38,622 nt of DNA, taken from NCBI GenBank assembly GCA_001799635.1, contig MGTV01000003.1, positions 40,335 to 78,956 of the forward strand. The letters run 5' to 3'. This DNA is from Elusimicrobia bacterium GWA2_62_23 (GTDB lineage: Bacteria > Elusimicrobiota > Elusimicrobia > Elusimicrobiales > UBA9959). Each line of letters opens with the position of its first letter. Position 1 is the stretch's first letter. Below, piece by piece: positions 7,433 through 18,541 of this stretch. The notes under the pieces were generated by a model, which did not search any database, was not told the origin of the DNA, and was given only the letters and a program-made list of their open reading frames with translations. The position numbers were made by a program, and so were the translations under genes.

Positions 7433-10400
7433 CTACCGGACCACGGCGAACTTGCCGGTCTTTTTAATTTTCTGCCCGCCCTTGCGCGCCTCTATGAAGT
7501 AAAGGTAGACACCGCTGGGGATATGGCCCCGCCAGACATATTCATAGGCGTAACGCTGGTCTATTGTGGCCGGCATGGCAGTAAGCGTGGCTTCATGCGC
7601 CTCACGGCCGCTTACCGTGTACACCTTAATATCTACAGAATCGGCCAGGCCGCACTCTATGTGGAATATGGGCGCGTCACCGCCCTTGGCAGGGTTGGGG
7701 TAAACATACACCTCGCCCAGGGTGAAGGCCGTTGAAGGGCCGGCGTCCTGTACGCTTACCAAGGGCTGCTCACCGGCGGGGCGGACTAGTTTTGCCTCCG
7801 CTATGGTGCTAACCAGCACCTGGTACAGCGAGAAGTGTCCCACCTTGGCCTTTACTACTTTCTCGGCAGGGTCTATGGTGGAGGCTAAGGGCTCCCAGTC
7901 TTTGGAAGACGGGTTCCAGTAGGCGACCTGAAGTTTTTCCTTTTGGGCGTCGAAGCTTTCGTAAGGCAGCGATATCTCCACGGGCTCGGCGAATACCGTG
8001 CCCTCGGGACCGAACTCGAAAGGCTCGCCGCGCCGCGTCAGCGCCTTTGCCGCCGCCTTGGCGTTGCGCTCGCGGCGTTCGCTGTCGCGCTCGAAGACGC
8101 TTGCCAGACTTATCTCCTCATCGTTCTTCAGCGCCTTGCCGCCGATCTCAACACAAGCGCGGGACTTATGCGCCAACTTCCCGCCTTTACCCTTGCCCAT
8201 CCGCTCCGGGTTCATAACGCGCAGGTTATCCTCGGCGATAAAGGCCGTATCGTCGTCAAAGGAACCCTCCACCGTCACCACGCTCACCGCGTTAACGGGC
8301 AGCACCGCCAGCAGCGCCTGCCTGTCGAACTTAACAGCGACGCTGTGCTTGCGCTCGCGGAGCCTGTCTTTTTTGCCCTGGCCGCGCTCCATTAGGGCGT
8401 ACAAAGGCTCCGCCAAAGCGACGTCATTTATGCGGGTGATGCGGATGGTTTCCTCGTCAAAACCGGCACCCGCCGCGCTCGACACCGTAAGCCGGGCCTC
8501 CACATAGCGTCCTTCGCTCTTGAGGTTGACAATCTGCGGAGAGAAGCTAAGCGTTACCTCAGCCAGGCCTGTCTGCCCACGGACCTGTATAGCCGCCATG
8601 CGGGCGGACTCAGCATTGCCGACATTGTCCACCGACCACCAGACCACGTTGTGCGGGCCAGGTGTCAGAGTGAAGCTGCTGGCAAACACTGCCGGCGTGG
8701 AACCATCTATGGAATAGGTTATGGCAGCAATCCCACTATGGGCGTCCGTGCCGGCCAGCCACACATAAGTATCCGACGATATTGTTAGCCGGTTAGCTGT
8801 TTCAGTAGAAGGGGCCAACGAGAAACCCAGCTCCGTGGCGGGCGGCGTGCCGTCGGCAACCAGGGCCAGGGTCTTTACCTGCGAGGCGTTTCCCAGCCTG
8901 TCTTTGGCGTAATAACCATAGATGTGCGCGCCTTCAGCGGCCGTAAAGACGCCGGAATAAGCTACATAGGCATCCGTGGAGTCAGCCACAAAAATGGCCG
9001 CCAGCCCGCTAGCCGCACCCGAAGAGGGCGGTTCCACGGCCGAAAGGGCGATCATGGCTGAAGTCGAAGTATACAACTGTACGCCCTGGAATACCGGACC
9101 GGTAATGGTGTGCTCCGTCTCCGGCGCGCTATTGTCCACGGAGAAGGCCGCGGCTTTGACAGGTTCGACATTACCGGCTTTGTCTACGCTGTAATAGGCG
9201 AGCGTATGGAGACCCTCGCCAAGAATATTGAACGGTCCCGCAACCACGGCCGCGACATTGCCATCTATGGAGGCATAGGAGAAGTCCACCCCCACTCCCT
9301 GCCGGTCGCCGGCAACCAGCATATCGTCAGTGGCCGACAACATCAACGGCGTAGCGGAATTTATAAAGATAGCCTCACCGTCAAACTTCGGCTCGCCGAT
9401 GTTCAGCGTGGTCTGTGGGGCAATGGTGTCGTGTACCACCTCGAAGATCCCGGTGACAGTTCGCGTGGAGTTATCCGCGGCGTCCACGGCTACAACCTCA
9501 AGCCGCCACAGGCCGTCGTCCAGCGCCATCGGATTAAGCGCCTGCCCAGAAGCCGCATTTACGGAGGACGGGCGCTCACCGCGGGGCGTGCCCTTGTCCA
9601 GCACCTGCACCAGCAAGGCGCTTACCGAGGGCGCCTGGTCAAGGTTGTCAACCACTGAGAACCAGATATTTATAGTCCCCTTGCCCGCCACATAGCTGTC
9701 GCCGGCGGTTGGGGATGCAATGACAACGGCGGGTACTGTTTTGTCTATTTTTATCCCGGTCACGAAAGCAGGTCTTAAATTGTCGGCATAGTCCAAAGCA
9801 AAAACCGAAGTGGAAATACCCATTCCCTCCCCAGACAGCAGCATATCTGCCGGGCAGGACTTGATCCCCGAAAGCGCGTCAACGCAGGCAAACTTAATGG
9901 CGACATCGGAATTGTTCCACCCCGCCGCGTTGGGCGCGGGCTCTGCCACATAGGAAACGGCCGGCGGCTCCATGTCTATGTTTACCGTGGCCGTGGAATA
10001 AGAGATGTTCCCTGCCATATCTCGGCATGACCCGGATATACGCTGTTCCCTCCCTTCCGCATCAATTACAGCGGAAGAACACCCGGCTATGCCGGACAAA
10101 GTATCCGTGCCGGCGAAGACCACCCGGACGCTTCCCCTGTTCCAACCTGCCTCATTAGCAAGCGGCTCAAGCAGATGGCTGATCTCCGGCGCCGTTTTGT
10201 CTATGGCAAAGGCCAGTTCCCTCGCGGTCTCTTTATTGCCGGCAGCGTCTTCGGCGTAATATTTCAGGCTATGCCCCCCCTCGGAGGAAACCGCCACCGG
10301 CACCATGTACTCCCTTTCCGCTGCAGTGTCCAATGAATAGAAAACGCGTTTAACACCGGACAAGGGATCTTCAGCCGCAATCGCGATTTCGACATTGGAG

Positions 10401-13400
10401 GAATACCAGCCACCCCCCTGGACCCCGGAGAGCGTTGCCGTGCTGACGGGACTCGCCTTATCGATTTTCAGCCCGGACACCAGTGTTGCTACTGAATTAT
10501 CTGCGTAATCCACGGCGGCAACACTAGTAGATATCTCCATCCCCTCACTCGTCATGACAATATCGGCCGGGCAGGATTTGACTCCGGACAGTCCGTCCGA
10601 GCAGGCGAACTCAATATTCACGTCGGAATTGTTCCAGCCGGCCGCATTGGGGGCAGGCTCAGTCGTATAGGCGATACCGGGCGGTGTAGTATCAATATTT
10701 ACCGTAAATGCGGCCGTGGAGGCCCAGCCGGCAAAATCCTGGCAATAGCCGCTTACCGCAATACCCGCGCCTTCCGCGGACACTGTAATGGTAGATGAAC
10801 AGTAGTCAATCCCGGAAACCGCATCTGTGCCGTTAAATACCACCATGACAGGGGAACTATTCCAGCCAGCTGTATTTTGCGACGGAGACAGAGAATAATG
10901 CACAATGGGAGCGACCGTATCTATCTTCACATAAAACAGCCCTTCGCGCTCTTTGTTTCCTGTGTTATCCTCCGCATAATATCTAACCGTGGCAATCCCC
11001 TGGGAAAGTATGGAGAAAGTGCCAGGGGATGTTTCAAATCCATCCCCATTAAGCGCGTAGTATACCGTCCCGACCCCACTCAAACTATCAGCAGCGGAGA
11101 TATTCACAACCACAGTGGAGACATGCCACCCATTAAACCCTTGCGTCGAGTTGAGCGCCGCAGTAGAAACCGGCGCGGTTCCGTCTACATACAACATTGA
11201 CACCTTTTCCGCCTCAACATTGCCAGCATTGTCAGCGCTACGGAATCCGATCATTCTCTCGCCTTCTTCCAATCGGAATGGAGCAGAGTACTTTTCAAAC
11301 ACCGTTTCCGTGCCGGAACCGATCCGGAATTCAGTATAACCTACTCCTGTGAAAGTCCCGAAAACCACGGGATCTTGCGCGGAGAACGCCACTGAACTTT
11401 TTGCGGCAACAAACCGCCGCCCTTCTCCAAAATAGTCCGGCCCCAATATCTCCAGCGTCGTTACAGGGGCAGCGCGGTCCTTAACCACCCCGAAAATTGC
11501 GAAAAGGGACGCTATTTGCGTTACCGGAACCGTAATTCTAAAGTTATCGCGATCCAGACTCTGATTCTCCAGTTCGACCCAGCCCCTGCCCGCGAAATAT
11601 TCATAAACAGCCAAATCGTCAATGGTAAGGCCTGACCCCTCAAAAGTGGCCGTAGAGAACGAGAATGTAAGCACGGCAGGAGGGTCATAGGAACCGTCCG
11701 GACCGATCAGATACAAGTTGCTTATCGGCAACAGGCCCGCCACTGCAGCGGAACCCATAACCACCACCGCCCCCGAAGACTCCGCAGGAATGTGGGCAAT
11801 GAACATTTCCTTCCGCGCAGCGAGACTCAACTCGGGAACCCCATTGACCATATCCGTACTGGCGACTATTATCACCTCGTTCTTGCCTGTTACCGCATAT
11901 CCAAGAGAGAGGTTTTCCGTCTCAAGCCCGGTGGCATTACGCGCCTTCACCCTTGCGTAATACGTCGCAGCCTCGGCCAGGCCAGAGAAAACCTCGGTTG
12001 TTCCTGTCATCCACCCGCTATCCGCTGTCAGGGGAGCAAAGAGCTCAGAAGTAGAGACCTCGACCCGATACTCCGTTCCAGAAGGATTCAGGTTCCCCGT
12101 CCAGACAACGCTCATAGAGGATAGGCCGACCCAGGAAAAAGCACTGCGACGTTCTTTAAAACCAAGCACACGATTGTAACCGATATCCGCAACGAACAAC
12201 ATCCGCTTGCCGCCAACCACCAGCTCCTCCATGGAAGACGGCGAATACACCCCGGCGGGGGAAACGGCCGCGTTAGCGGCGTTAAAATCCGGCTGTCCCA
12301 GAACCAGCGAAGCCGCCGAGCCCGAATTCAGCGGCGGCGCGAATTTCAGCACCCGCCTGTTACCTGTGTCAGAGACATAGAGCGCGCCACTATTGGCCAC
12401 AGCTATCTTCTGTGGAGAACAGAACTCTGCCGCCGTCGTGGCACAAGTGTTGGTTCGCGTCGGAGGAGTTGCCATATCCGGCTGCCCCAGAACAGCGGCG
12501 GCTGGCATCTTTGTGTAGAACGGCGGATTAAAGACCAGCACCCTGCCCGGAGCGGATTCGGATATTAGAATATTTCCCAGGTTGTCCGAACTTATGCCTT
12601 TAGGTGCAAATGTATCGGCTGACGTGGCAGACTGATATTTTTTTGTGACGAAATCACTCTGGCCCAATACTATGTCCGCGGCTTTACCTGTGTGGAACGG
12701 CGGAGAGAATCTTACGGCGCGATAATTGTATCCATCTGCAACCCACAACGCCCCAACCGCGTCGAACGCGAAGTCAACCGGGCCGTTTAGCCTGTTGGAA
12801 GCCGTGCCGGCAAGATTGGAGGTAAAATTGTCCTGACCTATTACCAGGTCGGCGCTTACCCCGGCATATGGCGCCGGGAACCTAAGCAACCTGTTGGCTT
12901 GGTCCATTACCCACAAATTTCCGGCTGCGTCGAATTTCAGCTTCTGTGGATGATCAAAAGTGTCGGCTGAAACTTGGCAGGAATTGCTATCAAAATCCTG
13001 CTGACCAATGACTATTTCAGCGGCTTTTGAAGTGCTGAACGGCGGTGAAAAGCCAAGAACACGACAATTCCCGAGGTCGGCCACAAACAGCCGGCCATCA
13101 GGAGAAATTGCGGCGCCATCAGGGCTGGACATCTTGTTGGCCGCGAGGCCTCTAGCGGCCGAGTAAAAATCCGGCTGACCAAGCACAACCTCGGCCTCTT
13201 GTCCGTTAAGGAACGGTTCCGGGACAGCGGGGGTCTGTGCCTTAGTAACCGCAACACTTATCGCGGAATCCAGGTTTCCCAAAGACGACATGGTCCGGAC
13301 AAAGCAGGAATAAGAGGTGTTAGGTGTCAGGCCGGTTTGAACATAGGTAGTAGTCCCCTCCCCCAGGACCCCGGAAACAGCGGTGCCTGTCTGATCGTAT

Positions 13401-16400
13401 ATCTGGAACTTCAAGCCCGGTTTGGCGCCTCCCCAGACCCATTGTATCGACGAGGGAGATAGCGCGATACCCCGCATGTCTGCCACCGGCGCGGGCAAAG
13501 TAAACACCGAGTTTAACCCGGCAAAAGAGGTCTCCTCCCCATCTCTGTTGCGGGCCTTAACCCTGGCATAATACCTGGAGGAATCCTCCACACCAAAAAA
13601 CGTGAAGCTGCCTCCCGTCACATATCCGCTGGGGATAACGCCGGAAGAGAAATCCTTGTTTTTTGAGATTTCCACCCAGTATAGCGTGCCGTCCGGGTTT
13701 GCCCCGCGAAGCCAGTTCACAGTAAAGGAACTGCTGCCGACCTCCGTAAATATCCCAGTATGCACGGGTTCGAACATCAGGATCCTGTTGTTGTTCTGGT
13801 CCGAGACCCAAAGCCGGCCGGCAGAGTCCGTGACAACAAAACCAGATGCGTCGGCATCAGAAGGGAAATTGAACGTTGCCTGCAAGTTCATGTTGAACGA
13901 CGACACAAAATCATTCTGCCCCAGAACCAACGAGGCCGGCATGCCATTGGAAAATGGCGACCTGAACTTTAAAACGCGGTTGTTTTTGCTGTCCGCGACA
14001 TACAAATTCTCCGCAGCGTCAAATTCAAGCCCCATAGGCCCTGAAAGGCTCGCTGCCGAGGGTTGCGTGCGGCCCAAAATGGTGTTATTTGTCAGAAAGC
14101 CGTCTTGCCCAAGCACGGTTTGCGCCGGCATCCCGGAATAGAATGGCGGAGAATATTTCAACACCCTGTCGTTCCAGTAATCAGAAACCCACACTTCGCC
14201 ACCGGCGGAAATCTTTACCCCGGCAGGGCCATACAATGTCGACGGACTTGGCGCCCCATATCCACAACTTGAAAATCCTACCTGCCCCAGAACCATGTCA
14301 GCGCCCATTCCGGTAACAAGAGGCGGCGAAAACCTTAAAACCCTATTATTGGACCAATCTGAAATCCAGAGAGCGCCGGCGGCATCAAACGACATTTTGC
14401 CCCAACTATTATATGCCAGCCTGTTCTGCGCGCAGCCTCCCCCCATAGTGGTAAAGTTCCCGGCGCCTATAACAAGGTTCGCGCTCATTCCGGTTAAAAA
14501 CGGCTTGGGGAAACGCAATATACGTCCCATATTATCGGAAACCCACAGGTTGCCCTCGCCATCGGTTGCCAATCCTGATGGATACATAAATCTTGAGGCC
14601 GTTGGAGAAATATCCTCGTTGGAATACAAATTCGACTGCCCTATAACCAGAGAAGCGCTCATACCGCTGGAAAATGGCGGAGCAAATCGCAGCACACGAT
14701 TATTAGCCCTGTCGGCAATCCACAAGTTGCCATCGACGTCGAAATGCAGAGCCGCCGGGGTTGCAAGACGGTTGGGGGCGAGCCCCCCGGCAGTGGAAAC
14801 ATAATTCGGCTGACCTATGACAATGCTGGCGTTCTGCCCCATCGTAAAAACTTCGCTGGCGGCGGGAAGCCCGGCCAAGGTGACGCCTGTGGATACGGCC
14901 GTTGAAAACGTTTGCCCTGGTAATGAAAGGAAAAGATACGCCCCGTATGGGGTATCTGGCGTCAGACCGTTCTGCGCAAACCATGTGGTTCCTGGCGGCA
15001 GCTCTCCGGAAATAGCCCCTCCGCTGGCCGAGAAAACCTGGTAGGCTTCGGCTCCGGCCACACCAACCCACCCCCAGGTGATACTGCTGGATGTTTTCGC
15101 CGTAGCGGAAATTTGGCGCGCCGGCCATACATTTATCCCGGCTGTCTTAACTTCCCCCTGATTGCCAACATTGTCCATAGTTGCATAATAAACAGTATGC
15201 GTGCCGACGGGCAGAGTGAACGGCCCGGAGTATTCCGCCGTATCACAGGCGGCGGGCGGCGTGTCGGAGTCGCACTCTTCGGGCGAAACGTCCACCAAGG
15301 CGTAGCGCGCCGCAACCCCGCTGGCCACGCCGTTGGATTCATGGTCAACGGCAACCAGCGTCAGCGAGTCCCCCTCCACAAGGTAAGCCGTGCCGCCGTC
15401 GGCGACCGGCACGGTGCCCGCAAAGAGCTCCGCCACGGGCGGGGTCCCGTCCGAGAGGAAAGCCGCCGTACTCAGCGACTCATAGTTTTCGGCGGCATCA
15501 ACCGAGGCATACCCCACCCTATGCCTCCCCTCCGCGGCCGTGATACCTGTTGAGAACACAGAAAAGGATGCTTTGTTCTCTTTTGTTAGTCCGGCCGTTT
15601 CCAGCTCGGGTGAGATTTCCAGCTTATAATACGTCTCAACCCCGGCCGCATGGTCATCGATTCCGGCAAGACCCAGAATTGAAGTGGTAGAGACATACTC
15701 CTCTCCGTTGGGCCCGAGGAAATATCCTCCGCTCACGGCCTTCCTCGTATGCGGCGCCCACCTGTCCGGGAAGCTCCGCTCCGGCACCGACTCAGGAGAG
15801 GAATATATAACGAACGGAGAGAGGGCGTTCGGGTATCCGAAGATTATGTCGTTTGCCGTGTCCACTCCGGCAGTCACATCCTCCCAGGCCCCGTTATTCA
15901 GATGGAGCAGGTGGAGCCGGCGCTTTTCTTCCGTACTCAGCCCAGCCGCCGCGAGTTTTACCTGTACGCCGACGGCGCCCGCGTATTGCGCGGTGGTCTG
16001 TATATCGTAGGCCCGGGAGACGGGCGAAGTTTGGTAGCCCGCCGGCGGCGCCCAGGTCATGGGCAGCATAGCGGCGAACTGCTCTCCTGGGGTGGTCTCA
16101 TTCCCGAATGAAAGGGCGATGTCCTCGCCGGCCGGACGGGCCGGCCCGCCGTTGAACATTGCATAAAAATTCGGGACCACGAAAGGCTCCCGCTGAAACG
16201 TCGCATTCCCGTACTCATCCAGTACCGCCAGATACAGAGTATGCGTTCCGGAGTCAACCCAGAAGCTGCCGCCGGAATCCCCGCCTTGAACGACATTGAT
16301 GTTGTCGTTGGTCCAGGACTCAAAAGGGGTGTCCACGGCGAAGAGCGCAAACAACTTCTCCTTGGGGGTGGTGTCATCGTGGAATCCCCAATGGGCCTGG

Positions 16401-18533
16401 GACACAGGCGGGTTGAAGTTCACGCGCTCAAACGGGTCCGGAGGGGAATCGTTGCCCGGCAGATTATAAGCCTTGGGTCCGGCAGAGCGGGAAGGGCTAA
16501 GATTCGGGTCAGATAACTGCCAGTTGCCTGCACGGTCCACTGCTCTGGCGTACAGATTGGGTCCCGGATTGCAGGTGTTCTGTAAGGTGTAATCTACCGC
16601 GCCAAGGTTGTCGGTGTCTACCGTGCCAAGGAATTCTGTGCGCCCCACCGTTGGATGGGTTCTGAGAAAATAATCCACTTTATCTATGCCGGACTCGGAG
16701 TCCTCAGCCAGTACGCTGATATTGAATTTGTCTCCGGCCTGGGCCACCCGCAAATTGGATATCACCGGAACCGAGGAATGAACAGCTTCCCAACGATGCG
16801 CAAGGTCCACAGGAAAATTACTTTTGGGATCGGTATAGCCGGCAACAGCGTCGAAAAGCCCAGTCTGCTTATAGGCATACACCACCAGTCCGTCACATCT
16901 GAAATGCTGCGGCTCCGTCTCACCGGCCCAGTCCGGGCCTATAGGAAAGAACATCTGTTTTGCACCCCTATCCGCATAGGGTTTCCCTAGTTGCAATGAA
17001 GCGAACCAGGCGATTTTATCGCGTCGCAAGTGGGTAAGTCCTGCCCACTCTCTTGCCCCCCAATAAGGGGCATCCATGAAACCCACTGCGGACGTATATT
17101 CCACACCTTCGGGGACCGCATTCACTATAAAATGCGCCGCGTTGGTTTTAAGCAAAGGCAACAAGCGTCCATTGTTGGCCGCCAAGCGAGAGACGAAGGT
17201 CGTAGTTGATACGCCGTTATTCGCGACATACTGCGAATCGCTGACAATATACAACCCCATATGCCCCATATAGACCGGGTCTGTAGTCATTTTCCTGAAA
17301 AGCGCCGTTCCTACCTCAAAAATATCCTCCCCGTTATATGTGGCCGCATATGGGACAGAAGAAGTGCAGGCGTTATAATAAAACTCCCGGACCGCGCTGC
17401 CGCTGTGCCCGAACTTGTCCGTGGCGTATATGGTCACTACATAACGGCTGCCGGAAATTATGTCTTTTGCCTCCAGCCCGGAATATTCCCAGGAAACAGA
17501 CTTTTTTCCGGGCGGGATATCCAGAACTACGGTTTCCGCGGCAGCCTCCCATGCGGTACCGTTCCAATATGTCTTTGTTCCGTTCCAGTCGGCCCGCTCA
17601 AGCTTCAGTTTTGCCGACAAGATCTCGGAAGAATCCACGGCCGTGCCGGCCAGCGTGGTGCTGGGGGCAGCCGCGGAAACGAACGGCACTGTCGAGATCT
17701 GAATTGCTGGCGGGGCTTGGTCAACCACAAAAGAAACGGCTTGCCCCACGGCCGCATTGGAAACACGGTCCGCGGCACCCCACGCTGACCGTAAACCGAC
17801 AATCTTTCCCGGCGGGAAACTCGACGTAATTGTTTAAATCTATCGAAACAGACTTGGCGGCGGAAGCGCCGATGTCCCCCTGCGCCGAGCACTGCGGGTC
17901 CCTTTCCGGCGTATAATGTTCGTGGCTGCAAAACACTGCGACGATCTCCGTACCGCTCGTCTCCCCGTCGAACAAGTCGCGCTTAAATTTACAGGATTCT
18001 CCAGATACGGACAGACTAACCTCTACTACCCCAAGCTTTGCGCCGGCATCGGAAACGTTTCCCAGAATAGACAGGTCGTCCGTGTTTATTGAAGAGGTGT
18101 TCTCCGGCTTTGTTATGGAAATAGCCGGCGCGGTAGCATCCACAGTAAAACCGGATGGGGGGAACGTGTACGGCTTTTCCTCTGCGGTAGGGTAGTCCCT
18201 CAGGGAGAACTCCGCCCACGCCGTATGCGCGCCTTCGCTGTAAACGCGCGGCGCGGTAACCTCGATATTATCCACGAACAACTTGCGGTTTTCGATTGAG
18301 GTGTTCTTGCAGCATAAATAAGGGCAGGTTCTCTCCACACTATAAGCGACGCCGCTGTCCCCACTGATGTAATTATCCGGGCCGAACCCCCACCCTACCG
18401 CCACGTCCGGCCAGACCTCATCGGATTGGTTGCATATCAACTGTGCGGAGACGCCCTGACACAGGAACAAAGCGAGGAAAGCGCAAACGCCGGCCAGGGG
18501 CCGTTTTGATTCTGTTGACATATACTGGCGCAT
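7433..18533 (-). CDS. Giant secreted multidomain protein, one apparent frameshift
   Basis: About 3699 residues once one base is removed from the four-G run at 17778-17781 (minus strand). The uncorrected sequence gives two pieces: 18533-17721 (signal peptide and Cys-rich region, 270 aa) and 17749-7433 (3438 aa). Corrected order: signal peptide (1-30); Cys-rich and Ig-like region (to about 390); permuted NlpC/P60-like domain with His about 424 and Cys about 546; Ig-like spacers; NHL propeller 1 (six blades, about 1230-1595); FnIII-like linkers; NHL propeller 2 (six blades, about 1775-2130); a long Ig-like/OmpL47-like array (about 2450-3330); a ZU5-like segment (about 3500-3590) and a FlgD/T9SS-type C-terminal domain (VYVYPNPAKGG to GKFAVVR). 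Probably a surface or released protein exported with the downstream PorV-like barrel. Ligand and activity are unknown. Confidence 0.85.
9745..11190 (-). repeat. Tandem duplication of a three-domain Ig-like cassette
   Basis: Two consecutive blocks of about 720 bp (about 11190-10465 and 10465-9745) each encode the same order of three Ig-like domains: one with PVSTAxLxxxQG...VxYxL (OmpL47-like), one with an AGWN...CSS...DxAG pattern, and one with EPAPNAAGWNNSDV...CPAD...DYADN. The third domains are especially alike between blocks. The array shows growth by in-frame duplication. Confidence 0.8.
12140..14860 (-). repeat. Two six-bladed NHL propellers coded by tandem repeats
   Basis: Coding repeats of about 55-60 codons with the consensus pattern DAxGNLWVADxxNNRVLRF followed by PPFxxGMxAxxVLGQxxF. 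Six units lie at about 14850-13760 and six more at about 13210-12140, separated by two FnIII-like linkers and a short hydrophobic stretch. The PPF...GQ phrase is the inter-blade strand. NHL propellers usually bind proteins, glycans or nucleic acid. The repetition is at protein level, with DNA copies clearly diverged. Confidence 0.85.
16830..17340 (-). other. Permuted NlpC/P60-like (YiiX-type) domain in the giant protein
   Basis: Within the giant protein the segment EDIFEVGTALFRK...YMGHMGLYIVSDSQYV resembles the His half of NlpC/P60 enzymes (GDxxxF...HVGIYxG). It comes before ASLQLGKPYAD...FRCDGLVVYAYKQTG, which resembles the Cys half (LGxPYxxGG...DCSGLVxYAY). This His-before-Cys order is that of the circularly permuted papain-like family (YiiX, LRAT-like). 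Candidate catalytic residues are His at about nt 17263 and Cys at about nt 16897. Possible activities are amidase, peptidase or acyl hydrolase; none can be assigned. Confidence 0.65.
17778..17781 (-). other. Frameshift site in the giant gene
   Basis: As read, the upstream frame continues SVGCRGPCFQCGRG and stops soon after, while the downstream frame begins inside the domain. Dropping one G from the run restores SVGAADRVSNAAVGQAVSFV, a smooth Ig-like strand joining both frames, and the total length becomes an exact multiple of three. It could be a sequencing or assembly indel, a real inactivating mutation or a slippage switch. Confidence 0.85.
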
Positions 18534-18541
18534 AGCGTTAC

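Noticed and set aside
7112-7735. Plus-strand frames under the giant gene
   Set aside because: No motif, no ribosome sites, and antisense to strongly supported coding sequence.
12140-14860. CRISPR-like or DNA tandem repeat array
   Set aside because: The periodicity comes from NHL protein repeats. DNA units are diverged and there are no identical short repeats with unique spacers.
17749-17749. Start of a 3438-residue protein at this ATG
   Set aside because: It lies inside an Ig-like strand that continues in the upstream frame, has no signal peptide and has no ribosome site. The gene more likely begins at 18533 with a one-base frame error.
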